Positions 7,679 to 16,029 of a stretch of 32,373 nucleotides of DNA are shown here, piece after piece. The position numbers were made by a program, and so were the translations under genes. This DNA comes from Candidatus Parcubacteria bacterium. GTDB taxonomy: Bacteria > Patescibacteriota > Patescibacteriia > Patescibacteriales > UBA12075. The notes beneath the pieces are model-generated. The model worked only from the letters and a program-made list of their open reading frames with translations, searched no databases and had not been told where the DNA came from. Position 1 is the stretch's first letter; every line of letters starts with the position of its first letter. Location of the stretch: NCBI GenBank assembly GCA_023142215.1, contig JAGLJW010000006.1, forward strand, positions 1 to 32,373, read 5' to 3'.

Positions 7679-9565
7679 TTAAATTTTAATTACAACTGGT
7701 AAAACCATTGGTCTTCTTTTGGTCTGAGAAAATAAATATTGTCCAATTTCATTTCTGATTTTGTTTTTAATATGATCATCATCAATAGCTTTCATTCCAC
7801 CACCTGCTCCCATTTGAGCAATTTCCTTAGCTTTCATTCTAGTAGTTTCAATTAATTTCCTATTTTCTTTCATATATACAAAACCTCTGGAAATAATATC
7901 TGGATTGCCAATAGTCTTTCCCGTTTTAGAGTCAATTGTAGTAATAACTACAATCATTCCGTCATCAGCCATTACTCTTCTGTCGCGTAAAACAATATTT
8001 GAAATATCGCCAACTCCAAGTCCGTCAACAAAAACATAGTCAGCTGGAATCTTTTTATTTGTTAATTTTGCTACAACTTTATTTTTCAACTTTTCCAATT
8101 CAACAGTTTGACCATTATCAGCTACAAAAATATTTTCTTCTGGTATTCCAACTTGCTTAGCTAGAGATGCATGAGCCTCAAGCATAAAACGATTTGCTTC
8201 AATTGGCATAAAAAATTCTGGCTTTAATAATCTAAGCATCAATTTTAAATCCTCTTGTTTCGCATGACCGCCAGCATGAACATCCATCATTTTGTAATGA
8301 ATAATATTACCACCTTGTCGCACTATCATATCCTTTAAAGACTGAATAGTTCTCTCATTTCCTGGAATAACAGACGATGAAAATATAATAGTATCACCTT
8401 TTTTAATTCTAATAGTACGGTGCTCACCATTTACAACACGCATTAAAAAAGCATTTGATTCACCTTGTGCACCAGTTCCAATAACTACAACTTTACTATC
8501 AGGTGTCCTTTTTATATCCGGATCTCTCATTAAAATACGAGGATTAAATTTTAAATAACCAATCTTGTGAGCAATTTCAACATTATCATTCATTGATCTG
8601 CCTTGTAAATAAATTCTTCTTCCATGTTTAGCAGCTAAATCAAAAAGTTTTTGTAAACGTGAAAGTTGAGAAGCAAAAGTTCCAATAATAATTCGTCCGC
8701 TAATGCCATCAAAAATATTATCAATTTCATCACCAATATGCGACTCTGAAACCTGATAACCAGGACTAATCGCATCTGTTGAATCAGACATTAGCAACAT
8801 TACACCTTCTCCTCCAATTTGGGCAATTCTATTTAAATCTGCTGGTTTATCATTTACGGGAGAATAATCTATTTTAAAATCCCCTGTATGAATAACTGTT
8901 CCTATTGGCGTATTCACAATTATTGCAAAACAATCAGGAATTGAATGATTAACACGTAAAAATTCCACTCTGAAATTTTTCCCCATTCGCACTTTACTAT
9001 TTTCATCAATTTCAGAAATAGCTAAACGTGGACACTTTCTATGTTCTTCACATCTTTTTTTAATCAATCCAGCAGTCAATTTACCAGTAAACATTGGAGG
9101 ATTTTTAAGCGGTCCCATTAAATGCGGAATTGCTCCAATATGATCTAAATGACCATGGGTAATAACAACACCTTTAATCCAAGATTCTTTTCCTTTCAAA
9201 TATTCTATATTTGGAATAATATAATCAATTCCTGGCATATCCTCTTCTGGAAATTGAATACCCATATCAATTATAATAATTTCTTGTTCGTATTCAATCA
9301 AGCTCATATTTCTACCAACTTCTTCAAGTCCGCCAAGTACAATTACTTTTAATTTACCTTTTTCAAAAATATTTTTAGTAGGAATTGTTTTTTTAACTAC
9401 TTGTCTTGTGCTGGTTGGCAAAAAACTTCTTTGTTTTGTTTTTATATCAGTTCTTATTTTATTGTAAGAAGCTGAAGTTTTATTAATTACTTTTTTTTGT
9501 TTGTCATCACTTCTAACTACAGCAGCACTATTCTGCTGAGCTTGTGATTTATATTTTTTTATCAT
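7679..9565 (-). CDS. rnj: Ribonuclease J
   Basis: The 628-residue product from the ATG at 9565 (a TTG at 9601 would add 12 residues) is a metallo-beta-lactamase/beta-CASP ribonuclease acting in mRNA decay and rRNA maturation. After a basic, probably disordered N-terminal extension of about 60 residues come the zinc motif VVITHGHLDHIGAIPHL, VNHSIPDCFAI, HTGDFKID, the beta-CASP domain (MLLMSDSTDAISPG, GTFASQLSRLQK, GRSMNDNVEIA) and the MDVHAGGHAKQEDLKLM motif. The RNase J-specific C-terminal domain follows (about 500-628), containing RGFVYMKE and ending RRPMVLPVVIKI. Length with extension is slightly above the usual 555. No strong ribosome-binding site is visible at either start. Confidence 0.95.
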   Translation of the reverse strand: MIKKYKSQAQQNSAAVVRSDDKQKKVINKTSASYNKIRTDIKTKQRSFLPTSTRQVVKKTIPTKNIFEKGKLKVIVLGGLEEVGRNMSLIEYEQEIIIIDMGIQFPEEDMPGIDYIIPNIEYLKGKESWIKGVVITHGHLDHIGAIPHLMGPLKNPPMFTGKLTAGLIKKRCEEHRKCPRLAISEIDENSKVRMGKNFRVEFLRVNHSIPDCFAIIVNTPIGTVIHTGDFKIDYSPVNDKPADLNRIAQIGGEGVMLLMSDSTDAISPGYQVSESHIGDEIDNIFDGISGRIIIGTFASQLSRLQKLFDLAAKHGRRIYLQGRSMNDNVEIAHKIGYLKFNPRILMRDPDIKRTPDSKVVVIGTGAQGESNAFLMRVVNGEHRTIRIKKGDTIIFSSSVIPGNERTIQSLKDMIVRQGGNIIHYKMMDVHAGGHAKQEDLKLMLRLLKPEFFMPIEANRFMLEAHASLAKQVGIPEENIFVADNGQTVELEKLKNKVVAKLTNKKIPADYVFVDGLGVGDISNIVLRDRRVMADDGMIVVITTIDSKTGKTIGNPDIISRGFVYMKENRKLIETTRMKAKEIAQMGAGGGMKAIDDDHIKNKIRNEIGQYLFSQTKRRPMVLPVVIKI

Positions 9566-9746
9566 TTTTAAAATAGTTAATAAATAAATCTGTGTTTTCA
9601 AATTTACAATTAACTTGTTAATAAGAGATTATCATTAAATAAATTAAATTTTAACGACAATCTCAATAAAACTATTATCAGAATTATTTAGCAACAGTTC
9701 TTCTATAGAGTTATTATTTTTTTAATTATTATAAGAAGTGGAATTA

Positions 9747-11639
9747 TTACCAAAATAATTTCTTTCCTGTTTTTAAATACCATTCATTGATACTTAAAAA
9801 TCGATCAGCAGGAGAAAAAATTTTAATTCCATCAAAACCTTTTAATTCTTTATCTTGAAGATAAATATAATTTTTTGAATATAAATAAATAATTGGAGAT
9901 TCTTCCATTATAATTTCTTGAAATTTTCCATACTTTTCTTTACGAATATTTTCATCCGAACTACTTCTAGCTTCTTCTAGCAATTTATCTACCTCGCCAT
10001 CCATAAATCCTAAATAATTCATTCCTTCTTGGATTTGAGATGAGTGCCAAAATAAATATGGATCTTCAATTATATTTCGTATTTCCAGAAATAATAAAAT
10101 ATCATAATCTTTCAAACTAATAATTTCACTTATTTGTTCAATAGCTACAAATTCCAAATTAACTTTAACTCCTATTTTTTCCCATGTACTTGCAACAAAT
10201 TCTGCAGTTTTTCTTTCTTCATCTCCATCTAAACTTACAAATTTTAATTTCAAAAATTTGCCATCTTTCTTCAACCAAGTTCCATGATCAAATTCACTAT
10301 CCTCTTTTTCTACCTCAACATCATCCGTAGAACTTGCATTATTATTCTTTTCATCTTCCGTGTTTACTAATTTCCACTTATCATCAACGAAAAGCTTTCT
10401 TGCTTGCTCTAAATTAAAATCATACTTTTTTACATTTTCATCATAAGCAAAACTGTCAGTAAAAAAAGGAGTTTTTTGTTCATTTACGTCAGCTAATAAA
10501 ATATTATTTATTATTTCATCTCTATTAATACTATAAGCTAAAGCTTGTCTGACAAGCTTTGAAGATAAAGGAACATTATCCTCACCAACTCTTGAATTAT
10601 TCAAATAAATTGAATAAACTTGTGGCAATTCTAACTTTAAATAACTATGAGTTTTTGGAGTAATAATATTTTCAAAATATCCTTTAGGTAAATAACTCAG
10701 ACTATCAACCTGCTGATCATTCAAGGCGGCTATTGCTTCTTCAAAACTATGAAAAAATTTAAACTTTAAATCGATAAAGGGCTCATTGCCATAATAATTA
10801 TCGTTAACTTCTAAGTCATATTCTTTTATAACACCATTTTCATTTTTACTAAAGTTTACAAATTTATATGGACCAGATCCTATTGGCTTAAGATTTAATT
10901 CAGCAAGCAACATTGCCTCAGCTGGAATTTGATCCCAAACTTTTTTTGGAATAATTCCAAAAGTTAATAAACTAAGAAAAGGTGAATAGCTATGAGTTAA
11001 AATGAATTTTAGCTCATAATCATTTACTTTTTCAATATTTACACCCGAAAAAGAAAATCTAAGCGGAGATTTATAATCTTCGTTTTTAAGTGTTTCAAAA
11101 GTAAAAATTATGTCATCTACTACTAAATTTTCTCCTGTATGCCATATCACATTCTGTTTAATTTTTATAGTATAAACTTTAGCATCTTCACTAACACTAT
11201 AATCATCAACTAAATCTTTAACTAATTTATTTTTTTTGTCCTGCTTAAAAAGTGAAGAATAAACTAAAGAAGAAATATCGTTATCTACATCGTTAATCTG
11301 AGAATATAAAGGATTTATATGTTTTGGCGATCCAACCAAGGCCTCTCTGTAAATACCTCCTCTTATTGGAACAAGTTCTAAATGATTTTTATAAAAATTA
11401 TTTACCCAAAAAAATACGCTAATAAATAAAACTAAAAAACTAAAGCGAATAAGTAACAATTCTTTCTTACTTAAATATTTTCCAACGTACTTAAATTGTT
11501 TCAAATTTGGAATTTTAGATTTATTTAATGAAAAAACCAATTTCTTTTCTAAAGAAACTTGTTGTTCTCTGTTTTTTGATTTAATCTTTGAAAATCTTTT
11601 TCCAGTGATGTCTTTTATTTTTTGAAATAAAAAATTCAC
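9747..11639 (-). CDS. Membrane-anchored family 5 peptide-binding protein
   Basis: 630 residues from a GTG start at 11639. A basic N-terminal region of about 60 residues precedes one membrane helix (LLLIRFSFLVLFISVFFWV), so the protein is an anchored rather than lipidated substrate-binding protein. The extracellular part matches OppA/DppA-like solute-binding proteins: RGGIYREALVGSPKHINPLYS, DVDNDISSLVYSSLF, the WHTGENLVVDDIIFTFE segment, GSGPYKFVNF and a C-terminal EARSSSDENIRKEKYGKFQEII. A Ser/Asp/Glu-rich insertion lies near residue 420. No permease or ATPase genes are adjacent, so transport partners must be elsewhere, or the protein has another role. The stop is 18 bases before... the next gene upstream (secG) ends at 11658, so the two are probably co-transcribed. 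Confidence 0.9.
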   Translation of the reverse strand: MNFLFQKIKDITGKRFSKIKSKNREQQVSLEKKLVFSLNKSKIPNLKQFKYVGKYLSKKELLLIRFSFLVLFISVFFWVNNFYKNHLELVPIRGGIYREALVGSPKHINPLYSQINDVDNDISSLVYSSLFKQDKKNKLVKDLVDDYSVSEDAKVYTIKIKQNVIWHTGENLVVDDIIFTFETLKNEDYKSPLRFSFSGVNIEKVNDYELKFILTHSYSPFLSLLTFGIIPKKVWDQIPAEAMLLAELNLKPIGSGPYKFVNFSKNENGVIKEYDLEVNDNYYGNEPFIDLKFKFFHSFEEAIAALNDQQVDSLSYLPKGYFENIITPKTHSYLKLELPQVYSIYLNNSRVGEDNVPLSSKLVRQALAYSINRDEIINNILLADVNEQKTPFFTDSFAYDENVKKYDFNLEQARKLFVDDKWKLVNTEDEKNNNASSTDDVEVEKEDSEFDHGTWLKKDGKFLKLKFVSLDGDEERKTAEFVASTWEKIGVKVNLEFVAIEQISEIISLKDYDILLFLEIRNIIEDPYLFWHSSQIQEGMNYLGFMDGEVDKLLEEARSSSDENIRKEKYGKFQEIIMEESPIIYLYSKNYIYLQDKELKGFDGIKIFSPADRFLSINEWYLKTGKKLFW

Positions 11640-11657
11640 AAATCGTTTTTATTATAA

Positions 11658-11873
11658 TTATTTATAAAACACTACAGCAAGAGAAGTTGCGAAAAAAAAT
11701 ACTGATAAAATTATAGTAAAAGTAAATAATTTCTTTTCAAGCCCTCTTTTAGTTAAATATACGTTACCACTTCCACCAAATAAACCAGAAACTCCTGCTC
11801 CTCTATTCTGAAGTAATATAACTAAAATTAACAAAAGCGCTATTCCTAATTGTGCTAGTTTAATATGTTCCAT
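11658..11873 (-). CDS. secG: Preprotein translocase subunit SecG
   Basis: 71 residues with two hydrophobic helices (about 9-22 and 50-69) separated by the typical SecG loop: LLQNRGAGVSGLFGGSGNVYLTKRG. SecG stabilises the SecYEG channel for protein export. It sits between rplT and the peptide-binding protein gene in the same orientation with short gaps (27 and 18 bases), so it is probably part of one transcript. Confidence 0.93.
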   Translation of the reverse strand: MEHIKLAQLGIALLLILVILLQNRGAGVSGLFGGSGNVYLTKRGLEKKLFTFTIILSVFFFATSLAVVFYK

Positions 11874-11900
11874 AAGTTATTTGCTTTTCACGAATAAAAA

Positions 11901-12245
11901 CTATTTTACTGAATCAACAATAGCTTTTAAAACCTCCTTATTGTTAACAGCTAAATCTGCTAATACTTTTCTATCTAATTCAATTTTACTCTTTTTTAAA
12001 AGATTAATCAACTTTGAATAACTTAAATCATTTTCTCTAGCAAAAGCATTAATTTTAATTTGCCATAAACCTCTGTTTACTCTTTTTTTCTTTCTTCTAT
12101 CAACAAAAGCATGTGCACCAGCTTTTATTACTGCTGTACTAGCTAATCTAATTAAATTTTTTCTTCCCCATTTGTATCCCTTTACTTTCGCTAATAATGT
12201 CTTTCTTCTTTTTACATGGGTAGTTCCCCTTTTTACTCTAGGCAT
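11901..12245 (-). CDS. rplT: 50S ribosomal protein L20
   Basis: 114 residues. It starts MPRVKRGTTHVKRRKTLLAKVKG and contains the conserved VDRRKKKR and LWQIKINAFARENDLSYS segments of L20, an early 23S rRNA assembly protein. In many bacteria L20 also represses its own operon by binding the leader of rpmI. It lies 21 bases after rpmI in the classic rpmI-rplT arrangement. Confidence 0.97.
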   Translation of the reverse strand: MPRVKRGTTHVKRRKTLLAKVKGYKWGRKNLIRLASTAVIKAGAHAFVDRRKKKRVNRGLWQIKINAFARENDLSYSKLINLLKKSKIELDRKVLADLAVNNKEVLKAIVDSVK

Positions 12246-12266
12246 ATTTTAAATTATAAATTATAA

Positions 12267-12470
12267 CTAATTATATGGTGTTAATCGTTTAATAGTTTTT
12301 ACTAATGAATCATGAGTTTCAATATCACTCCTTTTGTTTCTTTTTGTATTTCCAGATTCTCTTGAATTAAAATGACCTTGCCCCGCTTTTCTTTGAGTCA
12401 TTTTCTTTTTAACACCTCCTGTTAATTTAAACCTTTTAGATGTTGCTTTGTGTGTTTTAATTTTCGGCAT
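12267..12470 (-). CDS. rpmI: 50S ribosomal protein L35
   Basis: 67 residues, beginning MPKIKTHKATSKRFKLTGGVKKK and rich in Lys/Arg, as in L35. Its start is only 9 bases from the end of a 160-bp palindromic repeat, so the leader of this mRNA is probably formed largely by that repeat. The normal infC-rpmI spacing of a few tens of bases is expanded to 227 bases here, and a terminator-like hairpin lies between them. Confidence 0.97.
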   Translation of the reverse strand: MPKIKTHKATSKRFKLTGGVKKKMTQRKAGQGHFNSRESGNTKRNKRSDIETHDSLVKTIKRLTPYN

Positions 12471-12479
12471 ATCTTTAAC

Positions 12480-12639
12480 GGGTCTGTCGCCAAACTACAG
12501 TTTTGACATAAATTTTCAGATTTTGAGGAAATTTCTTCAAAAATCTTTTCGGCAATATAATAGTATTGGCTAAAACATTTTTGGAGAAATTTACCGAAAT
12601 CTGGGAATTTAGGTCATGCTGTAGTTTGGCGACAGATCC
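12480..12639. mobile_element. 160-bp imperfect palindrome, MITE-like
   Basis: The ends are inverted copies: CTGTCGCCAAACTACAG at 12484-12500 and CTGTAGTTTGGCGACAG at 12619-12635, extended by GGGT and ATCC. Reading inward, the arms remain complementary for most of their length (for example TAAATTTTCAGATTTTGAGG against the reverse complement TAAATTCCCAGATTTCGGT) to a centre near GCAATA/TATTGG. The element has no coding capacity and is flanked by TTAA (12475-12478 and 12640-12643), which could be a target duplication or AT-rich chance. The same end sequence recurs at 17326, so it is a dispersed family. A non-autonomous transposon or a large transcribed hairpin are both possible. Confidence 0.75.
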
Positions 12640-12653
12640 TTAAAATTAATAAG

Positions 12654-12676
12654 AAATAAAAAACAGGAGAATCCTG
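12654..12676 (-). terminator. Terminator-like hairpin after infC
   Basis: Stem CAGGA/TCCTG with a 3-base loop (12676-12664), followed on the minus strand by TTTTTTATTTC. It lies 22 bases after the infC stop and before rpmI. It would end or attenuate the infC transcript, uncoupling it from rpmI-rplT. The stem is short, so leakage is likely. Confidence 0.6.
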
Positions 12677-12697
12677 ATTTTTTAAAAAATTTAAAAA

Positions 12698-13258
12698 TTA
12701 ATCGCTTTTCTTGTTCACGAGTATCATTATAAACCTTCCTCCCTGCTTTGTCAAGTCTTGTTCAGGAATAATATTTAAATCTGGATTTTTATCTAAGGTT
12801 GCAACAAAATCCCTAATAACTTGAGCCGCTTTGGCAGGATGAGCTCGTTCTCTTCCTTTTAAAACTAAATCTATTTTAAGCTTATGTCCCTTAGCAAAAA
12901 ACTTTTCAGCTTGAGCTAAACGAAGATTTACATCATGTTGACTAATACGAACTGACAATCTAATACCTTTAGTCTCCACTTTTTTCTGTTGTTGTTTTTG
13001 TTTATGCGATTTTTTTTCTTGTTCATATTTAAACTGTCCATAATCCATAATCTTGCAAACAGGATAATCACCTTTTGGATTAACCTCCACTAAATCCATT
13101 AAAACATCGCTAGCTTTTTGTAATGCTTCCTCAATAGAAACTTTACCTAATTTTTCACCATTTTCATCAATTAAAAAAACTTTTTTAGCCCTAATTTGTC
13201 TATTAGCTAAAAATTGTTTTTCTTTTGTAGTTTTCGCTTTTCTCCAAGTTCTTCTCAT
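12698..13258 (-). CDS. infC: Translation initiation factor IF-3
   Basis: 186 residues with both IF-3 domains. The N-terminal domain contains FLANRQIRAKKVFLIDENGEKLGKVSIEEAL and MDLVEVNPKGDYPVCKIMDYGQFKYEQ. A Lys/Gln-rich linker (SHKQKQQQKKVETK) follows, and then the C-terminal domain with IRLSVRISQHDVNLRLAQAEKF and KGRERAHP. IF-3 binds the 30S subunit and controls start codon selection. In the ancestral operon infC is followed directly by rpmI and rplT; here a hairpin and a repeat element separate them. Confidence 0.96.
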   Translation of the reverse strand: MRRTWRKAKTTKEKQFLANRQIRAKKVFLIDENGEKLGKVSIEEALQKASDVLMDLVEVNPKGDYPVCKIMDYGQFKYEQEKKSHKQKQQQKKVETKGIRLSVRISQHDVNLRLAQAEKFFAKGHKLKIDLVLKGRERAHPAKAAQVIRDFVATLDKNPDLNIIPEQDLTKQGGRFIMILVNKKSD

Positions 13259-13326
13259 ATTTTTAATACTTTATATAAAAGATACTATATATTATAAAAT
13301 AAATCAATACCAAATCTTAGTATATC

Positions 13327-14295
13327 TTAAACCTCACTAATCACATCAAATCCTTTTACGCTACCAGTAAGTGCAAATCCATATACGGATTGTTTTAGTT
13401 TGCTCTTCTTTAATTTACATGCAACTTGATTAAACGTAGCACCAGACCCAACAGCATCATCAATTAATAAAATATTTTTGTATTTATTGTTCTTATTTAC
13501 TAACATTGTATAATTAGCATTTTCAATACGATCTTGCAATTTATTAAGAGTTTTTTGTGGAGTAATAATATCAGTCTGTATTTTAACTACTTTGATTGTT
13601 GGTAGAATAATATCAAGATATTGTTCTAATACTTTCATTAATTGTAATTGTCGTTTTACAGTGGGAGGAATAAAGGCAATAGCATCAATTTTTTTAGTTT
13701 CTAATATTTTTTCAACTACTGGCTTTATTTCTCGTACTAATTCTTTTATCATCATTCTATCTTGACTTTGTTTAGCGTAAAGAAGAAGTTGCCCCAGTTT
13801 TGTTTTACCAAAAATCTCCCAAGCATAAAAATCTGCATAAAAAACATCATCAATACACAAATTTTGACCAAAAGTATCAATCATTTTTTTCTTTCCAGAA
13901 ATTATACTATTTTTTTTCAACAAAGAATATTTATTATAAATTTTTATATATTCATCAGCTTTTTTAATAGAATTAAAACCACGTTTTTCGCACCAAGAAA
14001 CAAAACCATCTACACCTTCTATTTTCTCACCATGAGGTGATATAAAGATAAAATTTTTATTTATAATACTTTGTACACTTTTAGTAAATGTAAATGTATT
14101 CTTAACCTTTTTCTGTTTTAATATATAAAATACATGCGGGGACGACCCAAGCTTCTTTAATATATTGTCCGTAAGTAATTGTTTTATGTGTCTATGTACC
14201 ATAGACAACGATAAATCCAAAGTATCAGAAAGTTGTTTAATGGATTGTTGCTCATTTTTTTTAATCAATTCAATGATTTTTTCTTTATTTGACAT
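13327..14295 (-). CDS. Winged-helix/phosphoribosyltransferase fusion regulator
   Basis: 322 residues. The N-terminal 60 residues form a winged helix-turn-helix (IKQLSDTLDLSLSMVHRHIKQLLTDNILKKLG). After a middle region of unknown fold (about 70-180), the C-terminal half resembles a type I phosphoribosyltransferase of the ComF kind, with IDAIAFIPPTVKRQLQLMKVLE and the PRPP-binding loop ILLIDDAVGSGATFNQVACKLK (about 275-297). The combination suggests a repressor that senses PRPP or a nucleotide, comparable in principle to PurR of Gram-positives, although the order and family differ. A perfect 20-bp palindrome over its own -10 box argues for autoregulation. The gene is monocistronic as far as can be seen. 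Confidence 0.85.
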   Translation of the reverse strand: MSNKEKIIELIKKNEQQSIKQLSDTLDLSLSMVHRHIKQLLTDNILKKLGSSPHVFYILKQKKVKNTFTFTKSVQSIINKNFIFISPHGEKIEGVDGFVSWCEKRGFNSIKKADEYIKIYNKYSLLKKNSIISGKKKMIDTFGQNLCIDDVFYADFYAWEIFGKTKLGQLLLYAKQSQDRMMIKELVREIKPVVEKILETKKIDAIAFIPPTVKRQLQLMKVLEQYLDIILPTIKVVKIQTDIITPQKTLNKLQDRIENANYTMLVNKNNKYKNILLIDDAVGSGATFNQVACKLKKSKLKQSVYGFALTGSVKGFDVISEV

Positions 14296-14318
14296 AATTT
14301 TTTATAATTATTTATATA

Positions 14319-14338
14319 GTTCATAGTATACTATGAAC
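14319..14338. promoter_or_regulatory. Perfect 20-bp palindromic operator
   Basis: GTTCATAGTATACTATGAAC is self-complementary over all 20 bases and covers the -10 box of the gene starting at 14295. An extra half site (TATGAAC, 14339-14345) follows directly. The gene it controls encodes a winged-helix protein, so autorepression is the simplest reading. Confidence 0.8.
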
Positions 14339-14353
14339 TATGAACCAAGTCAA
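14325..14353 (-). promoter_or_regulatory. Promoter of the HTH-PRTase gene
   Basis: On the minus strand TTGACT (14353-14348), 17 bases, then TATACT (14330-14325). The -10 lies inside the palindromic operator. The start codon is 30 bases further on. Confidence 0.8.
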
Positions 14354-14423
14354 GCCCACACTATACCGACTTGAAATAACCATATGACATATATCTTTAT
14401 TGATCAATTAGTTTATTACTTAA

Positions 14424-14460
14424 ATAAAAAAGCGAAGTCCTTAAACAAATTAACTTCGCT
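14424..14460 (-). terminator. Terminator of the membrane protein/J-domain/vWA operon
   Basis: Perfect 8-bp stem AGCGAAGT/ACTTCGCT (14460-14453 and 14438-14431), followed on the minus strand by TTTTTTATTTA. It lies 18 bases beyond the end of the vWA gene. Confidence 0.85.
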
Positions 14461-14478
14461 AGTTGTAACAAACTTTTT

Positions 14479-15040
14479 TCAACAATCAAGTAAAAGCATT
14501 GCATTTTCAATTGCTTTTCCAAAATTATTTACAGGAACCTTAATTCCTAGTTTCTCTTTAGAAAAAAGTTTTTTTAGGAATTGCTCGTCTGCACCATCTG
14601 TTCCGATGCAAATAATTTTGATACCCTTGTTTTTCGCAACAATTGCAATTTTAAGAGTTTTGTCGGCATTATCAGGTTCACCATCTGTGGCTATAACAAT
14701 CATACGCTGACCATTTTTTGGCATTTTTTTTAATTGCCATGATAATAGCATTAACCATGTTAGTTGACCCCTTAGCCTTTACGTCAAAAATAGCTTCCAT
14801 TTCTACAAAACATGCTTTACTGGAAAATATAATCAAAGACACTTTTTTGTTTTTTGCAAAATCAAGAATTCCTTTTTTTGCTTGATTGAGTTTATCACCA
14901 TACATACTACTAGAACAATCCAGAAGCATAAAAATTGTACCAGAATTTACAGAATATTTTTTCTTCATCGCAGACAGCTTATCAACAACTGGAACAATTT
15001 TTCTATTAGGAGAAAATTCTACTAAATCAGTTAACGCCAT
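14479..15040 (-). pseudogene. vWA-domain protein, frame broken at an A8 tract
   Basis: Two overlapping frames together give one von Willebrand factor A domain of about 186 residues. The first frame (15040 to about 14724) carries the MIDAS motif LLDCSSSM (DxSxS) and the Thr of GSTNMVNAI. The second (ending 14479) carries the MIDAS Asp in MIVIATDGEPDN and IKIICIGTDGADEQFLKKLF. The shift falls in an A8 run at 14731-14724: with seven A the frame reads continuously through KKMPKNGQR. All metal-binding residues are intact, which argues against long decay. A recent mutation, phase variation, transcriptional slippage or a sequencing error could explain it. The start overlaps the stop of the J-domain gene (TAATG), so the two are translationally coupled. 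Confidence 0.8.
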
Positions 15041-16002
15041 TATACTGCCTCCTTTTTGGTAAAATTGTCATAAGCAGAATTTATTATTGCTGTTAGATTA
15101 TTAGAAACTTTTTCAGTCCCGTTCGGTGCTGTGTCTGGGTGAATTAATTTAAGTAAATTCATATAGGCCTTTGAAACTTTTTTATCTGAAGCATTAGATT
15201 TAATACCCAGAATATCATAAAAAATAATAACGTCTGATCTGTTTACTTGTGTCATTTCTTTAATAGCCAATAAATCTGAAATTGTTTCTTCTAATATTCT
15301 TTGGACAATTTCAAATTCAACTTTTCCAGACATGAAATTATTATAACTTTCATGCGATTTTTTTCTGATAGCATCAACTATCTCAGCTATATTCTTATCA
15401 ATCATTGGAATTAATTGAGAACTCTCTTCTTTAACTCTATGAATAAGCTGAGATAAACTTTTCTTCTGAGCTTTGGATATAATCCTCTGCTTAGATTTTA
15501 AAGTTAATTTACTCTCAACTTTATTTACATTGTTTCTTCTGCTACTCCAAATAAGATTTATTTGGATTAAGGCTTTGGGAGATAAAATTAAAATCCAAAA
15601 TATAACGTAAGCAATAAAAAAAGATAATTTTATTGATACTGCTGACAACATTACAATTAAAAACATAGATATTGTAATTATTATAGCTATCATTATCGTA
15701 TCTGGTATCATGCTTTTTGTTTTAACTTTGTCGTAACCACAACTTAACATAAATGTTGTTGCTATGCACATAATTACAACAACAACATGTTCTATGGTAA
15801 AATACTTGAATCCTTCGTCGCCGTAAAGTAAGCAATAAAATTTAACCATAACTATTACAACAATAATACATGCAACAATGCCACAAGCATGCCAGTACTC
15901 AGCATCTTTATCATTAATACAAATATCAACAATTAAAAATACTGCTCCAACAAAACCGAAATAAACCGCTTGTCTAATAATCTCACTAATCTCCATTTTC
16001 AC
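15040..16002 (-). CDS. Polytopic membrane protein with C-terminal J domain
   Basis: 320 residues. The first 150 contain about five hydrophobic helices (for example VYFGFVGAVFLIVDICI, GIVACIIVVIVMVKFYCLLY, VVVVIMCIATTFMLSCGY, MIAIIITISMFLIVMLSAV, FFIAYVIFWILILSP). A charged, probably helical cytosolic region follows, and the C-terminal 65 residues form a J domain: FYDILGIKSNASDKKVSKAYMNLLKLIHPDTAPNG with the HPD tripeptide that stimulates DnaK ATPase. It likely recruits DnaK to the membrane. It has no zinc-finger or client-binding domains of DnaJ. It is the middle gene of an operon with a small two-helix membrane protein upstream and an overlapping vWA gene downstream. The process served is unknown. 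Confidence 0.85.
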   Translation of the reverse strand: MKMEISEIIRQAVYFGFVGAVFLIVDICINDKDAEYWHACGIVACIIVVIVMVKFYCLLYGDEGFKYFTIEHVVVVIMCIATTFMLSCGYDKVKTKSMIPDTIMIAIIITISMFLIVMLSAVSIKLSFFIAYVIFWILILSPKALIQINLIWSSRRNNVNKVESKLTLKSKQRIISKAQKKSLSQLIHRVKEESSQLIPMIDKNIAEIVDAIRKKSHESYNNFMSGKVEFEIVQRILEETISDLLAIKEMTQVNRSDVIIFYDILGIKSNASDKKVSKAYMNLLKLIHPDTAPNGTEKVSNNLTAIINSAYDNFTKKEAV

Positions 16003-16029
16003 ATCCTCCTTTTATTGATTGTGAAAATT

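Noticed and set aside
12475..12643. TTAA target-site duplication around the palindrome
   Set aside because: Both flanks have TTAA, but the distance to the inverted ends differs by one base and TTAA is frequent by chance here, so I do not claim a piggyBac-type element.
14384..14710. Plus-strand frame of 108 codons opposite the vWA gene
   Set aside because: It lies antisense to the well-supported vWA frames, has low-complexity composition and no recognisable domain.
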